DNA of 64,000 bases from Micromussa lordhowensis (lineage: Eukaryota > Cnidaria > Anthozoa > Scleractinia > Lobophylliidae): contig OZ026601.1 of NCBI GenBank assembly GCA_964020085.1, forward strand, positions 7,630,335 through 7,694,334, written 5' to 3'. The position numbers and the translations under genes are program-made. Positions within the stretch are counted from its first letter, which is position 1; each line of letters opens with the position of its first letter. Positions 31,928-43,692 of this stretch are shown in pieces. Below the pieces are notes generated by a model. That model was not told the origin of the DNA. It worked only from the letters and a program-made list of their open reading frames with translations, and did not search any database.

Positions 31928-34900
31928 GATTAATGACAATGTTTTACTTCTTCTGTATCCGTCTTACATCTCCAATGATCTCCGAGAAGTTAGTTTTACC
32001 TTTTAGAACCGCCTGTAATTCCAAATCACAAAACAACATAACACTCTTATAAAAAGCTTGATTTCAGCACGGACAGGCTGTTCGTACAACGTGACAAACA
32101 TAGAAATACAGAACTAATAAAATGCATTTGAATAGCAATAAACAGTTAAAGCTGAGCTCAGTTCGAAGCTTTTTCTTATCTGCGAATGTTCGACTGTCCC
32201 TACAAAGTGACTGTCGATTACTCGTTCACATTTTCTGCACAAATGACAAAGAAACATTTACTTTCGAACGGACTGTTATGATTGAGCGTGAGTACTTTAT
32301 CTTCGAGCTAGGCTGTTCAAACAGTGAAAAAAGCTTAAAATAAGAAAACAGCAGGCGAATACTAACATAGTGACTTAGTAGGTGAAACCAGTCACTTTCC
32401 CGTAGCAGAAAGGAAGGCTACATCGGGAGAGCCTTACTTGAACGCGCGTCAAGACGTCACGGGAAGTGATCTTGACTATTTCCCGCCGTACTACAGCCTA
32501 GCCGTACTCTATCTTCAAGGCCATAATAACCTCTCGACAACGGCCAGTTAATTAGCGAGCGGTGTATAAAAAGCCCACTTTCTATTGGAAAAGGTCACGA
32601 AACTTATTTACTACCGCGCGTCGTTGGTCTCTGTTTCTGTTTTATTGATATATCTTGATACGTTTATATGCTACGTCAGCAAGCATTTTTTTTAATAAAA
32701 ATGTTGCATCCCCGAAAAAACAGGTGTCATGTTACACCTCTCCCTCCCTATAACGGCCACCTCTCTACAACGACTATTTTCCTCTGTCCCCAAGGTGGCC
32801 GTTGTTGACAGGTTTCGACTGTAATCACTTTCAAAAAAGCGTGCGTATAAAACCGTTCTTAAAGTACACATTTGGATTTATAACATAGCCTAAGCGAAGC
32901 GCGCGTTCTGATTGGCTAATAAGCTCGATCTATTTGCCCGTGGGTTGCACGCTCACGTCAGTTAGTTTATTTGTAATTTCTCTCGGCAAATCGATGTTGA
33001 CACTCCTTTAAAAATAATTCCTGTTTTTCTTCTACTAAAAGATGGAAAATTTAATGATTCTTTCGGAGATGAAGATTACTCCTTTGAGCTACGAAATTTT
33101 GAGCTCAAGTTTTTTGCCTGGCCTCCACCTAAGGAGATTTGCTTAGTTTAGCGAGGAGTTGAATCTGCTGGTTGGACAAAGGCACTCGGCACTCGGAGAC
33201 GGACCAAAACAACAACAAACTGGTCTGCATCAACCTTTCGAGATTAGTAATGCATAGCAGGAATTTTAGAGAGCATTTTGTCAGCGATTTGGCGATAATA
33301 AAATTCAGCACAAGCTTTCAGTGCCATATCGTTCTTTTCTTTTGCCGAAGACGCCCTGAAGGACAGAGATTTCAGCCACCAAAAGCTTCAACCCTTTGAA
33401 GTTTGTTTTCGATTCTTCGGAAATCCAATGCAAGCTCAACTAACTTTCCAGAAACGCTTTTGCCGACTGCAAGTTTCGTTTACTGTCAGCTTGATATTTA
33501 GGTGAACCGACAGTTTGAAGTTGTTTGTTTTCCCGAGATCGAGAAAATGTTAACTAGAAACTCGCCGCGATCCAAGAAGAATTTTGATGTGTCGCTTTGT
33601 CAGATTTTTGAATGAACATTTTCGCGCGGTTTATGGCGCTTTTGACTTCATGTAAGCCGGACAAGATTCAATAAGTCTCAATGTTATAAAAGAAATGGTG
33701 AGAGTGCAGCCGTGCATTTATCGAGTTATATATGCACTTGGGAGGTTTGCTAAGCACTCAAGAAGCTAGAGTCGCACTCGGCTATCGCCTCGTGCGACTC
33801 TTACGCTTCTTTCGTGCTTAGCAACCACCCGCGTGCATATATAACTCGATAACTGCACGCTGCACGCTCACCATTTCTTAAATAAATGACATTTTAAGAG
33901 AGTTTGCATAGAATTTATAATCTAGAACTGACACTTTCTGCCGAAAAAAAACCCGCAATCACGTTAACTTGTTCACCAGTATTTGTCCTTGTAGTGCAAG
34001 AGATCAACAACGTTTCTGTAAAATAAAATAAAAAATATACATACCATCTTTCTTTACGGAATTCGGCAGCCCCGCAAAATTTAATACCAATTTGAAATTG
34101 CCGCCATTTATACATGAAACATATTATGAGGCAAAAAACGTGACAGGCACACTGGGTACCAAGGTAAAAAGACATTCAACTGGGAAGTGTACGCTATGTT
34201 TTGCACGCCGCCCCATTTGGCTGCACCGACCATCCACAAGGAAAAAATATCTCTTCTTTGTCTCTGATTGCATATGCATATGAAAAAAATAAACGCTCGG
34301 AAAATACCGTATGTCGAAAGACGATACCAAACAACACTTGAAGAATTGAATGGAGTAAACCAATTTTGAGATATTAAAATCCTTACATGACTCATAGGCT
34401 TAGGAGAATGAAACTAAATAAATCAAATAAAAATTTAGGCAGGAATAAAAAAATTCTTCAGGTTCATTCCCCTAAGCCTCGCGACACGTTAAAGCTTTAG
34501 TATATCGGAATTCCTCATTAAATAGATTTTTTTTTTGTCACATCCTTTCTTTCCTGTGATTGAGCTGTTCTCTACGCGAGTGAGTTTGGGCTCTTAGATT
34601 TTTTTAGAATAAATTGACAAGAGATGCAACGTTGGATGGCACAAAAAGCTTTAAATTAAGTTTGCGAAATCACTTGAAGCGCGTATTTTATTGACCTCCT
34701 TTAATTGAATCCAAACTCTCCAAAACTGAAGTAAATAGTGTAAGTATGCGATGAACTGACAGAATCCCGAAAAACGCGTTTTCCCTGTGAAATTTAGCTT
34801 CATTTTTGTTTTTTCAACGCGGGGATTTACTTTTGCGGCGTGTGTGGCCAGTATTTCAATCATGCTTGCCTTGCGGACCTATGTACGCTTGTTAAAATTG

Positions 34901-35064
34901 CTCACAACACAGCCATCGCAACTTTGTCTCGCATGATATCATTAGCAGACATTTTGGCAAGTTACCCAAACTCGTGATCCCAGTATCATGTAACAAGCTG
35001 AAGCAGTTGAAGCAGTTTGTATTTCATTAACGTTGTGGAATTGCGGATTGATGTCGCCGAAATC
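31928..35064. other. Intergenic region upstream of copy B
   Basis: No gene supported. Contains the GGCCGTTGTTGACAGGTTTC end of a possible Tigger-like MITE (about 32745-32825, with a weaker partner near 32522-32550) and a long hairpin MITE at 33690-33885. The last few hundred bases should hold the promoter of copy B; I see no clear TATA box. Confidence 0.55.
33690..33885. mobile_element. Hairpin MITE
   Basis: Long inverted repeat: AAATGGTGAGAGTGCAGCC at left against CTGCACGCTCACCATTT at right. Internal pairing ATCGAGTTATATATGCAC with GTGCATATATAACTCGAT and AGAGTCGCAC with GTGCGACTCT, centre about 33785. Non-coding. Confidence 0.75.
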
Positions 35065-35266
35065 ATGGCTGTTCAAAAGCAAAGTATACCTTCCTTTGCT
35101 TCTATTATTTCTGTTCTCTCCATTGTGTTTTACTGCGCCGGCTTTTTAAGAGTTGAACTGGAACTAAATGAGCAGAAGAAAAGAATAAACGCTCTTGAAA
35201 GCGTTACGACGGAGAACAAGTCGCCGTCAAACGACGCAGACATGAAGGTAATCAAGAATGCTCCAG
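35065..35266 (+). CDS. CniFL-like receptor copy B, first exon (membrane anchor)
   Basis: The start is the ATG at 35065 (MAVQKQSIPSF); an upstream in-frame ATG at 35051 does not exist in this frame, and the longer open stretch has no Met. The donor CAG|GTAAGT is at 35267. Encodes a short N-terminus, one hydrophobic segment (residues 9-28, FASIISVLSIVFYCAGFL) and a charged helix (LELNEQKKRINALESV) that looks like a short coiled coil. This predicts a type II membrane protein with the lectin head outside, or an uncleaved or cleaved signal. Exon phase 1 joins exactly to the next exon. Confidence 0.85.
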
Positions 35267-35906
35267 GTAAGTTTGTTCAATCTGTAGTTTCAATTTAATG
35301 CAAATGGTACAATTTATGTTACAATCATTTGATACAATCAGTAGAATCAAAGCATGGTTCAAATAGATCATACTGTGGAAATAGCTAAGAGTTAAAACAA
35401 ACAACAAATGAACGTGTTTCTGCTTGTTCCGTTTGCGCTGTGTGGACGCAAAGAAATCCGAAGGTTAATAGCAGGTCAAGCTTTGTTCAATTCACGTCCG
35501 CAAATAATTTTACATGAAAGTAATCATTTAGACGAATTTTTCTTCAACTACGCTTGACACAATGAGTCCGTTCTGTTTTTCAGTTTAATCAAGCTTAGTA
35601 CCATCGATAGAGTCTATTTTGTTTGATAGATTTTGCATCACGAGAGAAGAACAAAGGATATGTTGTCTAGTGATGCTCCAATTACTAATTTTAGTCTGTT
35701 CAAGAAGAAGTCAAGTATTTTTGTCTCAGATATCATTTGCTATTAGTAGAGAGATCTTAAAGCTTGTCTACAGCGATACTGACCGAACTTACATGCAATT
35801 TCTTCTTACCTAAAAACAATAACACGAGTTAAGCTTTTTACAACGCTTTCAAGGCCTTCTACATGTAAATCTTATTTTATGATGTCATTGTTTGCCTTCT
35901 CCTTAG
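35267..35906 (+). other. First intron of copy B
   Basis: Unit 2 homology to unit 1 is visible from 35464. No exon seen. The open frame 35619-35813 lies in intron sequence and is disrupted in unit 1. Confidence 0.75.
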
Positions 35907-36578
35907 AAATTCAATCTTCTATCCTTAAAAGACACAGCCGTCAAGTTGACTCAGTAAAGAACTCGACAGAAGCTAAACACACAACTGAAACGATTCTCAA
36001 AATCAACAAACTTTTATCAGAGGGGAGACTGCATCTTTGTCAGCCAAACGGTGTCACGTGCTCGTCTGGGCCCCCAGGCCCTCCCGGTCCGCCTGGACTG
36101 AGGGGTCATAAAGGAGCTCGGGGACGAAGAGGACAGAAAGGAAGGACTGGAAACAAGGGAGATCAAGGTATTTTTGGATCCCCAGGAAAGAGCGGCAAGC
36201 AAGGCATTATGGGACCTGTAGGACTACAGGGAGAGACTGGAAACAAAGGCGAGAAAGGAGACATGGGACCCGCAGGCATGCCGGGAGCGAAAGGCGAACC
36301 AGGTGAATCGATATCATCTCCTGCTGTTGTTGTTTCTCCTGTGACGTTGACAGTAAACGAAGGTGAAACAGCCTCGTTTCAGTGTACAGCTAGCGGTAAT
36401 CCCAAGCCTGCAGTTAAGTGGAGTAAACCAAACGCTCAGTCAAAAATCTCTCAATCAGCGGTTTCAGGAGGAAAGCTGGAGTTGAAGAAGGTGACCGGAA
36501 GTAACTCAGGCGTGTATCAGTGTTCAGCAACAAACATCCTCGGGAACTCACAGGAAGTGGCGCGACTAACAGTAAATG
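35907..36578 (+). CDS. CniFL-like receptor copy B, collagen + Ig exon
   Basis: Counterpart of 441-1112, the same 672 nt and phase 1-1. Acceptor CCTTAG, donor GTAAGT. About 27 Gly-X-Y triplets followed by the first I-set Ig domain. Differences from copy A are few and scattered (for example IFGSPGKSG against IMGFPGKSG), and none breaks a collagen Gly. Confidence 0.93.
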
Positions 36579-37791
36579 GTAAGTTTCTGGTTATTTTGAA
36601 TCCTGAAGCTTTCTAGTGAAATACGTGCAGTCTTTACAGATCAAGTTTGTCATTTTTGAAGCACGAAATGTTCGCTTTTCAGTTTGAAAAACTCAAAACA
36701 CCCGCTCTGTTTCTATACATTTAAATTAGCGCGAATATACGGTGGGCTTTTCCTTGGAGTAAGCTACAATTTTAATCACCTGTAAAAATTCCGTTAACAT
36801 TTAGGTCGATGTCTACATTTCCGACCTGGAGAAACTTAGGTGATAAGCTTCTGGACCTGTTAAAGCCTTTTTTATAGTACCTTCAACTGAAAAATTTAAG
36901 TGGATTAACCGTTCCCAGGACAACGTTTCTTTGTATAGTAGCGTCTTGCCATGCTATCTTGCATCTCAGTTTACTTGAATTAACAAACACATCTGACTCA
37001 GTGAAGGTAGGTTGTATTTTGAGAGACTGCATGGTGGTGATGGACTCTCAGTTATCCATTTAAATTTAAGCCAAGGTTTTTTCAGCTATCAGTTAATCTC
37101 GGCAAATTTCAGTTATCATTCACTTCTCACCCGGCTTTTATTGTATCCAGTATCTTAGCAAAGATGTCCATCTCATTAGCCGAACAGGGTCAAGTAGTGT
37201 CCGATTATTTCTCAGAACTTATGAGTGACTTCGAACTGTTTGGAAACTTAACGAATACTTTTTATCACTTCTCGAAAACCTCAACCTACTTAGGCCCGTT
37301 GATTTGTGGGCTAAGTGGGCTTTTTGTGCATCCCCATGTTCCCTCTTAATATATTCAAAACCATGAACTAAAACAAATAGTCAAACGTTTAGGGCATATA
37401 ATGATAATCACGTATCAAACATCCCTTGTTCTCTGCAAGAAAAAAAACTTAAAGATAACATTAACTACACTACAGCCATATTGTTAGAGTTTTCCGGAAA
37501 GCGATCGTCAGGTATTTCGGTAACATCCAACGCTTGTCTATCCAAAAAGTCAAGACAAAAGTAAAAGAAGCTTTAAAAATAGCTACAAGTGAACAATTCC
37601 GCTATATCCACCTCTTTCCAGGCGAAAAAGCTCAATCATGTCAGTCTGAACTTTATTCAGCTATCAGTTAAAAATATCCGCTGATTCTCGGCCTAAACCC
37701 TAAACAGACTCTAAATTGTAGCTGTTTCACCTTAAAAAAAAATCAAGAAATCTAAATCAGACCAGGCTTAATGATATGTACTTGGTTGCAG
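36579..37791 (+). other. Second intron of copy B
   Basis: Collinear with 1113-2314. No exon or element recognised. Confidence 0.8.
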
Positions 37792-38343
37792 TTCATCCTC
37801 AAGTTTCTCTTCAACCGGGACCTACGTTCGCCACGGAAGGAAGTGACGTCACCCTACCAACCTGTCAGGTAACTGGATACCCAGCACCAGTGGTCACCTG
37901 GAGGAAGTCGATTGGTCAGTTACCCCAGGGGAGGGCGCACTATAACAACAGTGTCTTACGAATTTCCGATGTCCGTAAAAGTGACTCTGACACATTCTTC
38001 TGTTCAGCGGTCAACCTTTTAGGAAATGTTGAAAGGAAAACTCAACTAGTTGTGATTACCCTTCCTGTGTTTACCGTGAAGCCTCCTGAAAAAGTTGCTG
38101 TTGGTATTGGCGATACTTTGACGTTAAACTGCAGCGCTGCTGGTGATCCACGACCCGTCATCAGCTGGAAAAGACAAGGAGCAGCACTGCCCGTGGGGCG
38201 GAGTGACAGGACAAACAATGCACTTATCATAAGGGATTTCAGAGTAGAGGATGCTGGGAACTATATTTGTGTGGCTACAAGTGCAGGAGTGTTTGATACC
38301 GAGGCAATGAGTGACGTTGAAGTTGTTAAGGGAAGAGGTACTG
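37792..38343 (+). CDS. CniFL-like receptor copy B, double-Ig exon
   Basis: 552 nt, phase 1-1, two I-set Ig domains. Six nt shorter than copy A at the 3' end. The segment after LPVGRS reads DRTNNALIIRDFRVEDAGNY against QRKEGALILRDFRREDAGIY in copy A, and the tail before the splice also differs. The first Ig domain of the exon is almost unchanged. Confidence 0.93.
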
Positions 38344-38702
38344 GTAAGTTACATTATATAAATGGAATGATTAAATTATCACAATACCATGATTGTAGTA
38401 TCAATTGATGAAGAGCTGTTATAATGAACCATCAAAATCTAAGTCTTGGAGAGTTCAGGAGACTGTTTTGAGCCACCTTAAGAACATTAAATTCCCAATT
38501 GGCAACAGACTGTTATAAGCTTTGTATTGTACATGTCTTTATTGTTCATCTCAAAATATTCTTCAGCGCGCCAATTCAAAGATCATATTGAGGAGACTGT
38601 GGAGGCCGCCAGGGCGTGTACACGCTTCACTTGACGTTCTAGCAAAAATTTGGATTTCTTAGCCAAAATCGTTTAGCAGAATTAGCACTTGGTTGAAGTA
38701 GT

Positions 38703-39399
38703 GTGTATTTAGTCGCCCTTTATGGGCCAAAGAAAGCGCAAGAAATCAAAACGGGGGTCAAGGAACCGAAGAAATCGATCATGGCCGCTTCCGCAAGCAA
38801 TGGCGACGACAGCTTGGGCAACGAGTTGAAAAACTCTCTGGATTGCCTAAGGCAAGTAGTTTCAGAAGGATTTGTCAAACTACACACTGACTTGGACAAA
38901 TTAAGATTTGAATTTAAAACTGAAATAGACGCATTAAAACTGTCGAACAGAGGCATCGAGAAAAGCCTGACCTACACTCAGAGCGAAGTTGAAGACCTCA
39001 AAGAGCATTTCGAGATGGAGACGAAGGAACAATGTGTTATGTGTGTTACCGTTATCCTAGAAACCACTGGCGACGTCATGTGAATTAAGTTAAGAGTTCT
39101 AGTCGTTCGGAATTACATTAAAACTTCTTTATGCCCTAAATTATTGCCGGTGCGTTGGTTACAGTAAGGTTAAAGAATCTATTACAATGCTGATGCATAC
39201 ATCACAGAAGGTTACGCCAGGGCTATCCAGGAGGAACTGAAGGTATTGATTAAAGCTATGATGAAAGCTCGCGAGGAACATGTTCAAAATGATGCCAAAG
39301 TGAGAGGTCGATTTTTGTTCATAAACAATGAAAGATATGACCTTGGGCACATATACGGCGAAGTCAAGTCATCGCTAGAAGAGCAAAATAATAATTAGT
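38703..39399 (+). mobile_element. L1/Tx1-like LINE ORF1 remnant
   Basis: Frame 38780-39040 reads MAASASNGDDSLGNELKNSL and continues as a heptad-rich coiled coil (FEFKTEIDALKLSNRGIEKS), the usual N-terminal half of L1-type ORF1. After a break near 39045, 39186-39398 reads NADAYITEGYARAIQEEL and ends GEVKSSLEEQNNN stop, like an ORF1 C-terminal domain. The central RNA-recognition part is missing. Confidence 0.6.
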
Positions 39400-40067
39400 C
39401 GACCCCGAACAAAGAAAACGTTGATCCTACAAAGCACCTTCTCAAGACGCCGAAGGGAAATAGCCCATGTCATAAGGCCGTTCGCGTTAATTCCCCCGCA
39501 AGCAAACTTTCATCGCGCAAATCGCTGTCTTTTGCTAGACTGGAGATAACCGATGAAGAACAACTAGATGCCGCTCTACATGTGGAAAATTTGCCGGATG
39601 AAGGGGATTAGCAAGTAAAAGTTGCCTTTGTCGCGAACGGCGATTTGATCGCAAGAATTCCGCGCGACATGCCAAGCAAATTGCCAGTAAAGTAACTCGC
39701 GTTGAAGAACTGGAAATCTGCTTCAAGCACAATATTACAGCACAAGGAGCTTCTCGAAGAAGTCCAAGACAAAATACTCAAAGAGATGTCGAAGGAACTG
39801 AAAGAGTATCTTAATGAAGAGAGCATATTGCTGCCGAGAGACCCAGATGAAGTCGGGGGATTTTCTAGCACAATCTTCTTGCGCGAGTTGCGAATGTTTT
39901 GTCCCATGTTCTACGCTTTCATGCTTTCTGCAGCTAAATTAGAAGAGGAGGATACATTGATAGCTGGTTCCAGTGCCAACAGCATCGCTTTAGCGGTCAC
40001 CACCATTTGCCGGGAAGTAAATGTAACAGCATCTGCACTTCACTACCGAATCTCCGCGGTACGTTAA
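39400..40067 (+). pseudogene. Unidentified transposon-type ORF, with stops
   Basis: Reads STPNKENVDPTKHLLKTPKG, then an acidic segment, a stop near 39608, a further stop near 39692, then an open stretch ending 40067. The last part (LRELRMFCPMFYAFMLSAAK, then SIALAVTTICREVNVTASAL, HYRIS) resembles a segment I associate with multi-copy cnidarian ORFs carrying CP-x-Y and HYRIS-like motifs. I cannot assign a family. It stops at the same point as the opposite-strand helicase relic. Confidence 0.4.
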
Positions 40068-40330
40068 GCCGTGGACGTTGCCTCTAGGACTTGATCTTTC
40101 ATGATACTTATCAGGGGGCAAATCACAACAACAATCGAGCCTTTCTTTGCGACTGCAAGAAGTTGAAATATCAGGCTCTTACCAAAGCCTTTTGGGAGAA
40201 CTCCTAGTGGATCTACTCCGCGCATTAACTGTAATAATACAGATTTCTTTTCTTCCTTCATTTTTCTCTCAAAACCCTTCTGAGCCAAGAAATCGAGAGC
40301 TCTCTGTAAATCTTCCTCGTCATTCGCCAT
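40064..40330 (-). pseudogene. RecQ-like DNA helicase, N-terminal relic
   Basis: Start MANDEEDLQRALDFLAQKG. Then KSVLLQLMRGVDPLGVLPKG-FGKS (motif I, where RecQ has TGxGKS) and SIVVVICPLISIMKDQV (motif Ia). This is the first 85 or so residues of a RecQ-type helicase domain. It ends abruptly at 40064, exactly where the plus-strand relic ends, marking a deletion or rearrangement junction. Not functional. Confidence 0.65.
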
Positions 40331-41035
40331 CTTGAAATAGTCAATGACGAGCAAGAGCCGGGTTTCAATCATCCGTCCAATTTTGAACCAATCTAGAGGC
40401 TCCGTTGGCTGGTGAACGGAGTATTTGAGATTCATAATGGTTGCATGCAAGCGTTCCCTTCTCTCCTCTCCCCCTCCCCCTCGCTTCATTTTTTGTGCTC
40501 TCCCCATTTTTCGCGCGGCCAAAGCTCGTTCGCTCGCCGATCCTGGGTTTTCCTTTTGCTAAAAACGCACAAGAACGCTTGCTACGCAGGGTAATTATCT
40601 CAAGGAAACGTAATCTAATATTATTTACTTGCAAGCTTATGTTTTCTTTTCGCCGTTGAAATGATGACTTTTATCTATGCAAAAATTTTGTAGTCAAAAG
40701 AAGTTCAAAACAATAGTTAATTCCAATGTGCGCACCCAAATTCTTGATTGGCAATAGAAATCCTGTCAATTTTTAGATGGAGGTTAACACCTACGAACGC
40801 TGCTGGGACTCCAGTCTGACAATAATAAGGATTTTATATATGTTAATGTTTTCGTGTTACTTGTTTATACGTGTAGTTCGTAAGCTAACGTTCGTGATCT
40901 ACGTTAATTTGATAAGCTCCGATCGATCCAATCTAAAGCTGTTTTGAATGCATGGTTTCTATCCAGAATGGTCTCTCTTTTAATCGTAAGACTATCTTGT
41001 AATGGATCTTAAACTAATGCTTAATGCTCAAACAT
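40331..41035. other. Non-coding sequence within the copy B intron
   Basis: No exon recognised. Pyrimidine-rich tract at 40455-40490; otherwise AT-rich. Confidence 0.5.
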
Positions 41036-41840
41036 GTCCAATGATTCGGTCCGCAATTTTGATGTACGGTCCGGACCGTAAAAGCAGTTACCAACCGTGA
41101 ACACCTTTCATACGGTCCGCACGATTCGTTCAGTTCGCCAGGCTTGCATCTAATTAAGGACGGGGTACCCTGAGCGTTAACGGTCCGTACGTTTTGTTCA
41201 GTTCGCCAGGCTTGCATCCAATTAAGGACGGGGCACCCTGAGCGTTAACGGTCCGTACGGTTCGTTCAGTTCGCCAGGCTTGCATCCAATTAAGGACGGC
41301 GCACCCTGAGCGTTAACGGTCCGTACGGTTCGTTCAGTTCGCCAGGCTTGCATCCAATTAAGGACGGGGCTCCCTGAGCGTTAACGGTTTGTCTCAAACT
41401 TTACCAGCAAAGCCAAAAAATATTCTCATATTCAGTGTCCATAATGACATGCAATTTTCGGACCGTTAAGACCTTTACGGACCGTACGAACTGCACGGAC
41501 CGTTAAGACCTTTACGGACCGTACGAACTGTACGGACCGTAAAGACATTGGACCCCTCTCGAACTTTACCAGCAAAGCCGAAAAATATTCCAAGTGTCGA
41601 TAGTGCCATGCAATTTACGGGCCGTAAACTCTTCCTTACCGACCGTTAAGAGGTTTACGGACCGTACGAACTGTACGGATCGTAAAGCCACTAAACCCCT
41701 GTAAGAACGTTACGAGCAAAGGCGAGAAATATTCAAATATTCTAAGTTTCCATAATGACATGCAATTTTCGCATCGTAAACCCTTCATTATGGACAGTAC
41801 GAACTGTACGGACCGTAAACACATTCACGGACCGTTACAG
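41036..41840. repeat. Palindromic satellite built on CGGTCCGTACGG
   Basis: Left half: about four tandem copies of a roughly 68-bp unit (GTTCAGTTCGCCAGGCTTGC, then CATCCAATTAAGGACGGGGC, then ACCCTGAGCGTTAACGGTCC) at 41095-41385. Right half (41455-41840): interspersed TTACGGACCGTACGAACTGT motifs, the complement of the left-half core, spaced by sequences such as CTTTACCAGCAAAGCC and CATAATGACATGCAATTTTC that also recur. The whole is a large inverted arrangement. Non-coding. Confidence 0.8.
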
Positions 41841-41849
41841 TGCGGTTAT

Positions 41850-42840
41850 ATTGAACAACCCTCTTAATGCTCGGGGCTTAGGCGAGAGACAGAAAAGAAA
41901 GGAAACACTTAATTGGCTACGAGCAAAAACGTTTTCAATTTATCTGCGGCAAGAAATGCACTGTTCTGAAAACACAACTGCAACTTGGTCATCCGAATGG
42001 GGCTATAAAACTTTGTTTAGCTGCTGCTCTAGAGCTAGTGTAGGAGTCGCAATTCTCTTTAACAATAATTTCGCCTTTCAGCTTGAAAGATCGTATTCGG
42101 ATCTCAAGGGCAGATTTATCATTTGTGATATCCAAACAAATGGAAGGCTCTTTACTCTGGCCACAATCTACGCACATAATGATGACGACCCCGCCTTTTT
42201 TGAGAGTTTCTTCAGCCACTTGCAAGGTTATCATTGTGACGACATGGTTTTGACGGAGATTTACGGGGATTTTAATTTAGCACTCAATCTAGCAGTCAAT
42301 TTAGCACTCAATCTAGAAAAGGACAAGAAAGGAGGTCTTGCATGCCAAAACCCATACAAAAGCAGTTAATGCGATCAACGAGCACACTGCAAAATTCGAC
42401 TTGGTTGATGCATGGAGAGTATGTGTAACGTCACGCACACGGACTGATCTCGGCGGGTTTTAAAGCAGATCATTCGATGGTGACGATTCAAGTTGTACTT
42501 CACACAAATTCAAGGGAACCAGGTTTTTGGAAATTAAATACATCGTTTTTATCAGAGACGGAATACATAAATCAAATTGAGACAACCATCGAGGGTGTTC
42601 AGGACGAATGTCAAAATGATAAATTAGTAAGTGCCTCCTTGTTATGGGAAATGATTAAGTTAAAAGTTAGAGAACAAACTCCGAGATATGCGAACAAACA
42701 AACAATCGATTTCTGCAGCACAAATTAAAAGATACCAAAATAATTATTTTTCAGTTTAAACTATTTCACAGGCGTTTAGCAACAAACGACTATGTAAATA
42801 AAATAGGCATTAAAGATTATGATATTTGTACATTTCCTGA
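41850..42840 (+). mobile_element. L1/Tx1-like LINE endonuclease fragment joined to zf-RVT remnant
   Basis: Frame 41755-42369 reads NPLNARGLGERQKRKETLNW, LRQEMHCSENTTATWSSEWG, RFIICDIQTNGRLFTLATIY and GDFNLALNL, the APE endonuclease core (catalytic Glu and DFN present). A 4-codon slip repeat NLAVNLALNL lies in the DFN region. A second frame reads REPGFWKLNTSFLSETEY, the linker. At about 42695 it jumps to the post-RT block shared with unit 1, so the whole RT is deleted. Confidence 0.8.
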
Positions 42841-43692
42841 CAAGGAAATTTATTTTTCTTCCAAAGTTGAAACGAGAGAAAATGCGGGGCAGTTGTCACT
42901 GGAAACAAAAGAGATAGCCTGGCCTGTTTGATAGCCTGGCCTTATTTTCCTTCAATCATGAAGGAAAATAAAGAAAACTAGTTGAAAGTTGCTCTGCTCC
43001 TAAATGCGTTGACACACAATTTCCTTTTTATATTCGAAGTGTTTTAATTTACTGTATTTCCCTTATTGTCATTAAAAGTCTACACAGATGAAGAGAAATA
43101 AGAAGAAGGACAGGAGGAACTTTGTTCTGTAAAAACATTAATTAATCTTTTCGATTTTATACTGGTATTTTATTTTATTAATAATGATGAGTTATCTTGG
43201 AGCTTACATTTATAAACATAATAGCGCAAGAAGAGAAGAGTATAATTCAATTTCTTTGTTAGCGTGTTTGATGCAGAGAACAAGCCACATCTTCAGCATT
43301 TAGAATGAAATTAGAACTATTATTAACATTTAACCATTGTAATACTTCTTGAATAAAAGCCTTTGTGAACTGGCACCCAATAAAAGTGTGATCTATGGAG
43401 TTGACACACAAATAAAATGTTTGCACCATTGCGAAAAAAAATGATTAAGAAATCAACCTCACAATATACATTTTAACTATAAGCTCTATTGGAGACTCGT
43501 GTGATTTCTCTTCGTTAAATGAAAAGAGACGCAGGGTTGGCTTGGCTTTCTTCATATTTATTTCTTCTTTCTTTTCTACCACCTGCATTATTAATAGCCG
43601 GATCAACCAAAATTTCCTTCCTATCACTATATTTTTATATAGTTACGCTAAAAAAAATGAAATTAAAGCACGGGTTTCTCCTTTTCTGTCAG

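Larger units (their letters stand above)
38344..43692 (+). other. Third intron of copy B
   Basis: A 5.3-kb intron filled with unit-specific mobile material (LINE ORF1, an unidentified pseudogene, a RecQ-like relic, a palindromic satellite and LINE endonuclease), listed separately. From 42845 it is collinear with unit 1 from 6960. Confidence 0.8.

Noticed and set aside
41095..41385. Regularly spaced repeats that could suggest a CRISPR array
   Set aside because: Units are head-to-tail tandem copies with no unique spacers, in a eukaryotic intron; this is a satellite.
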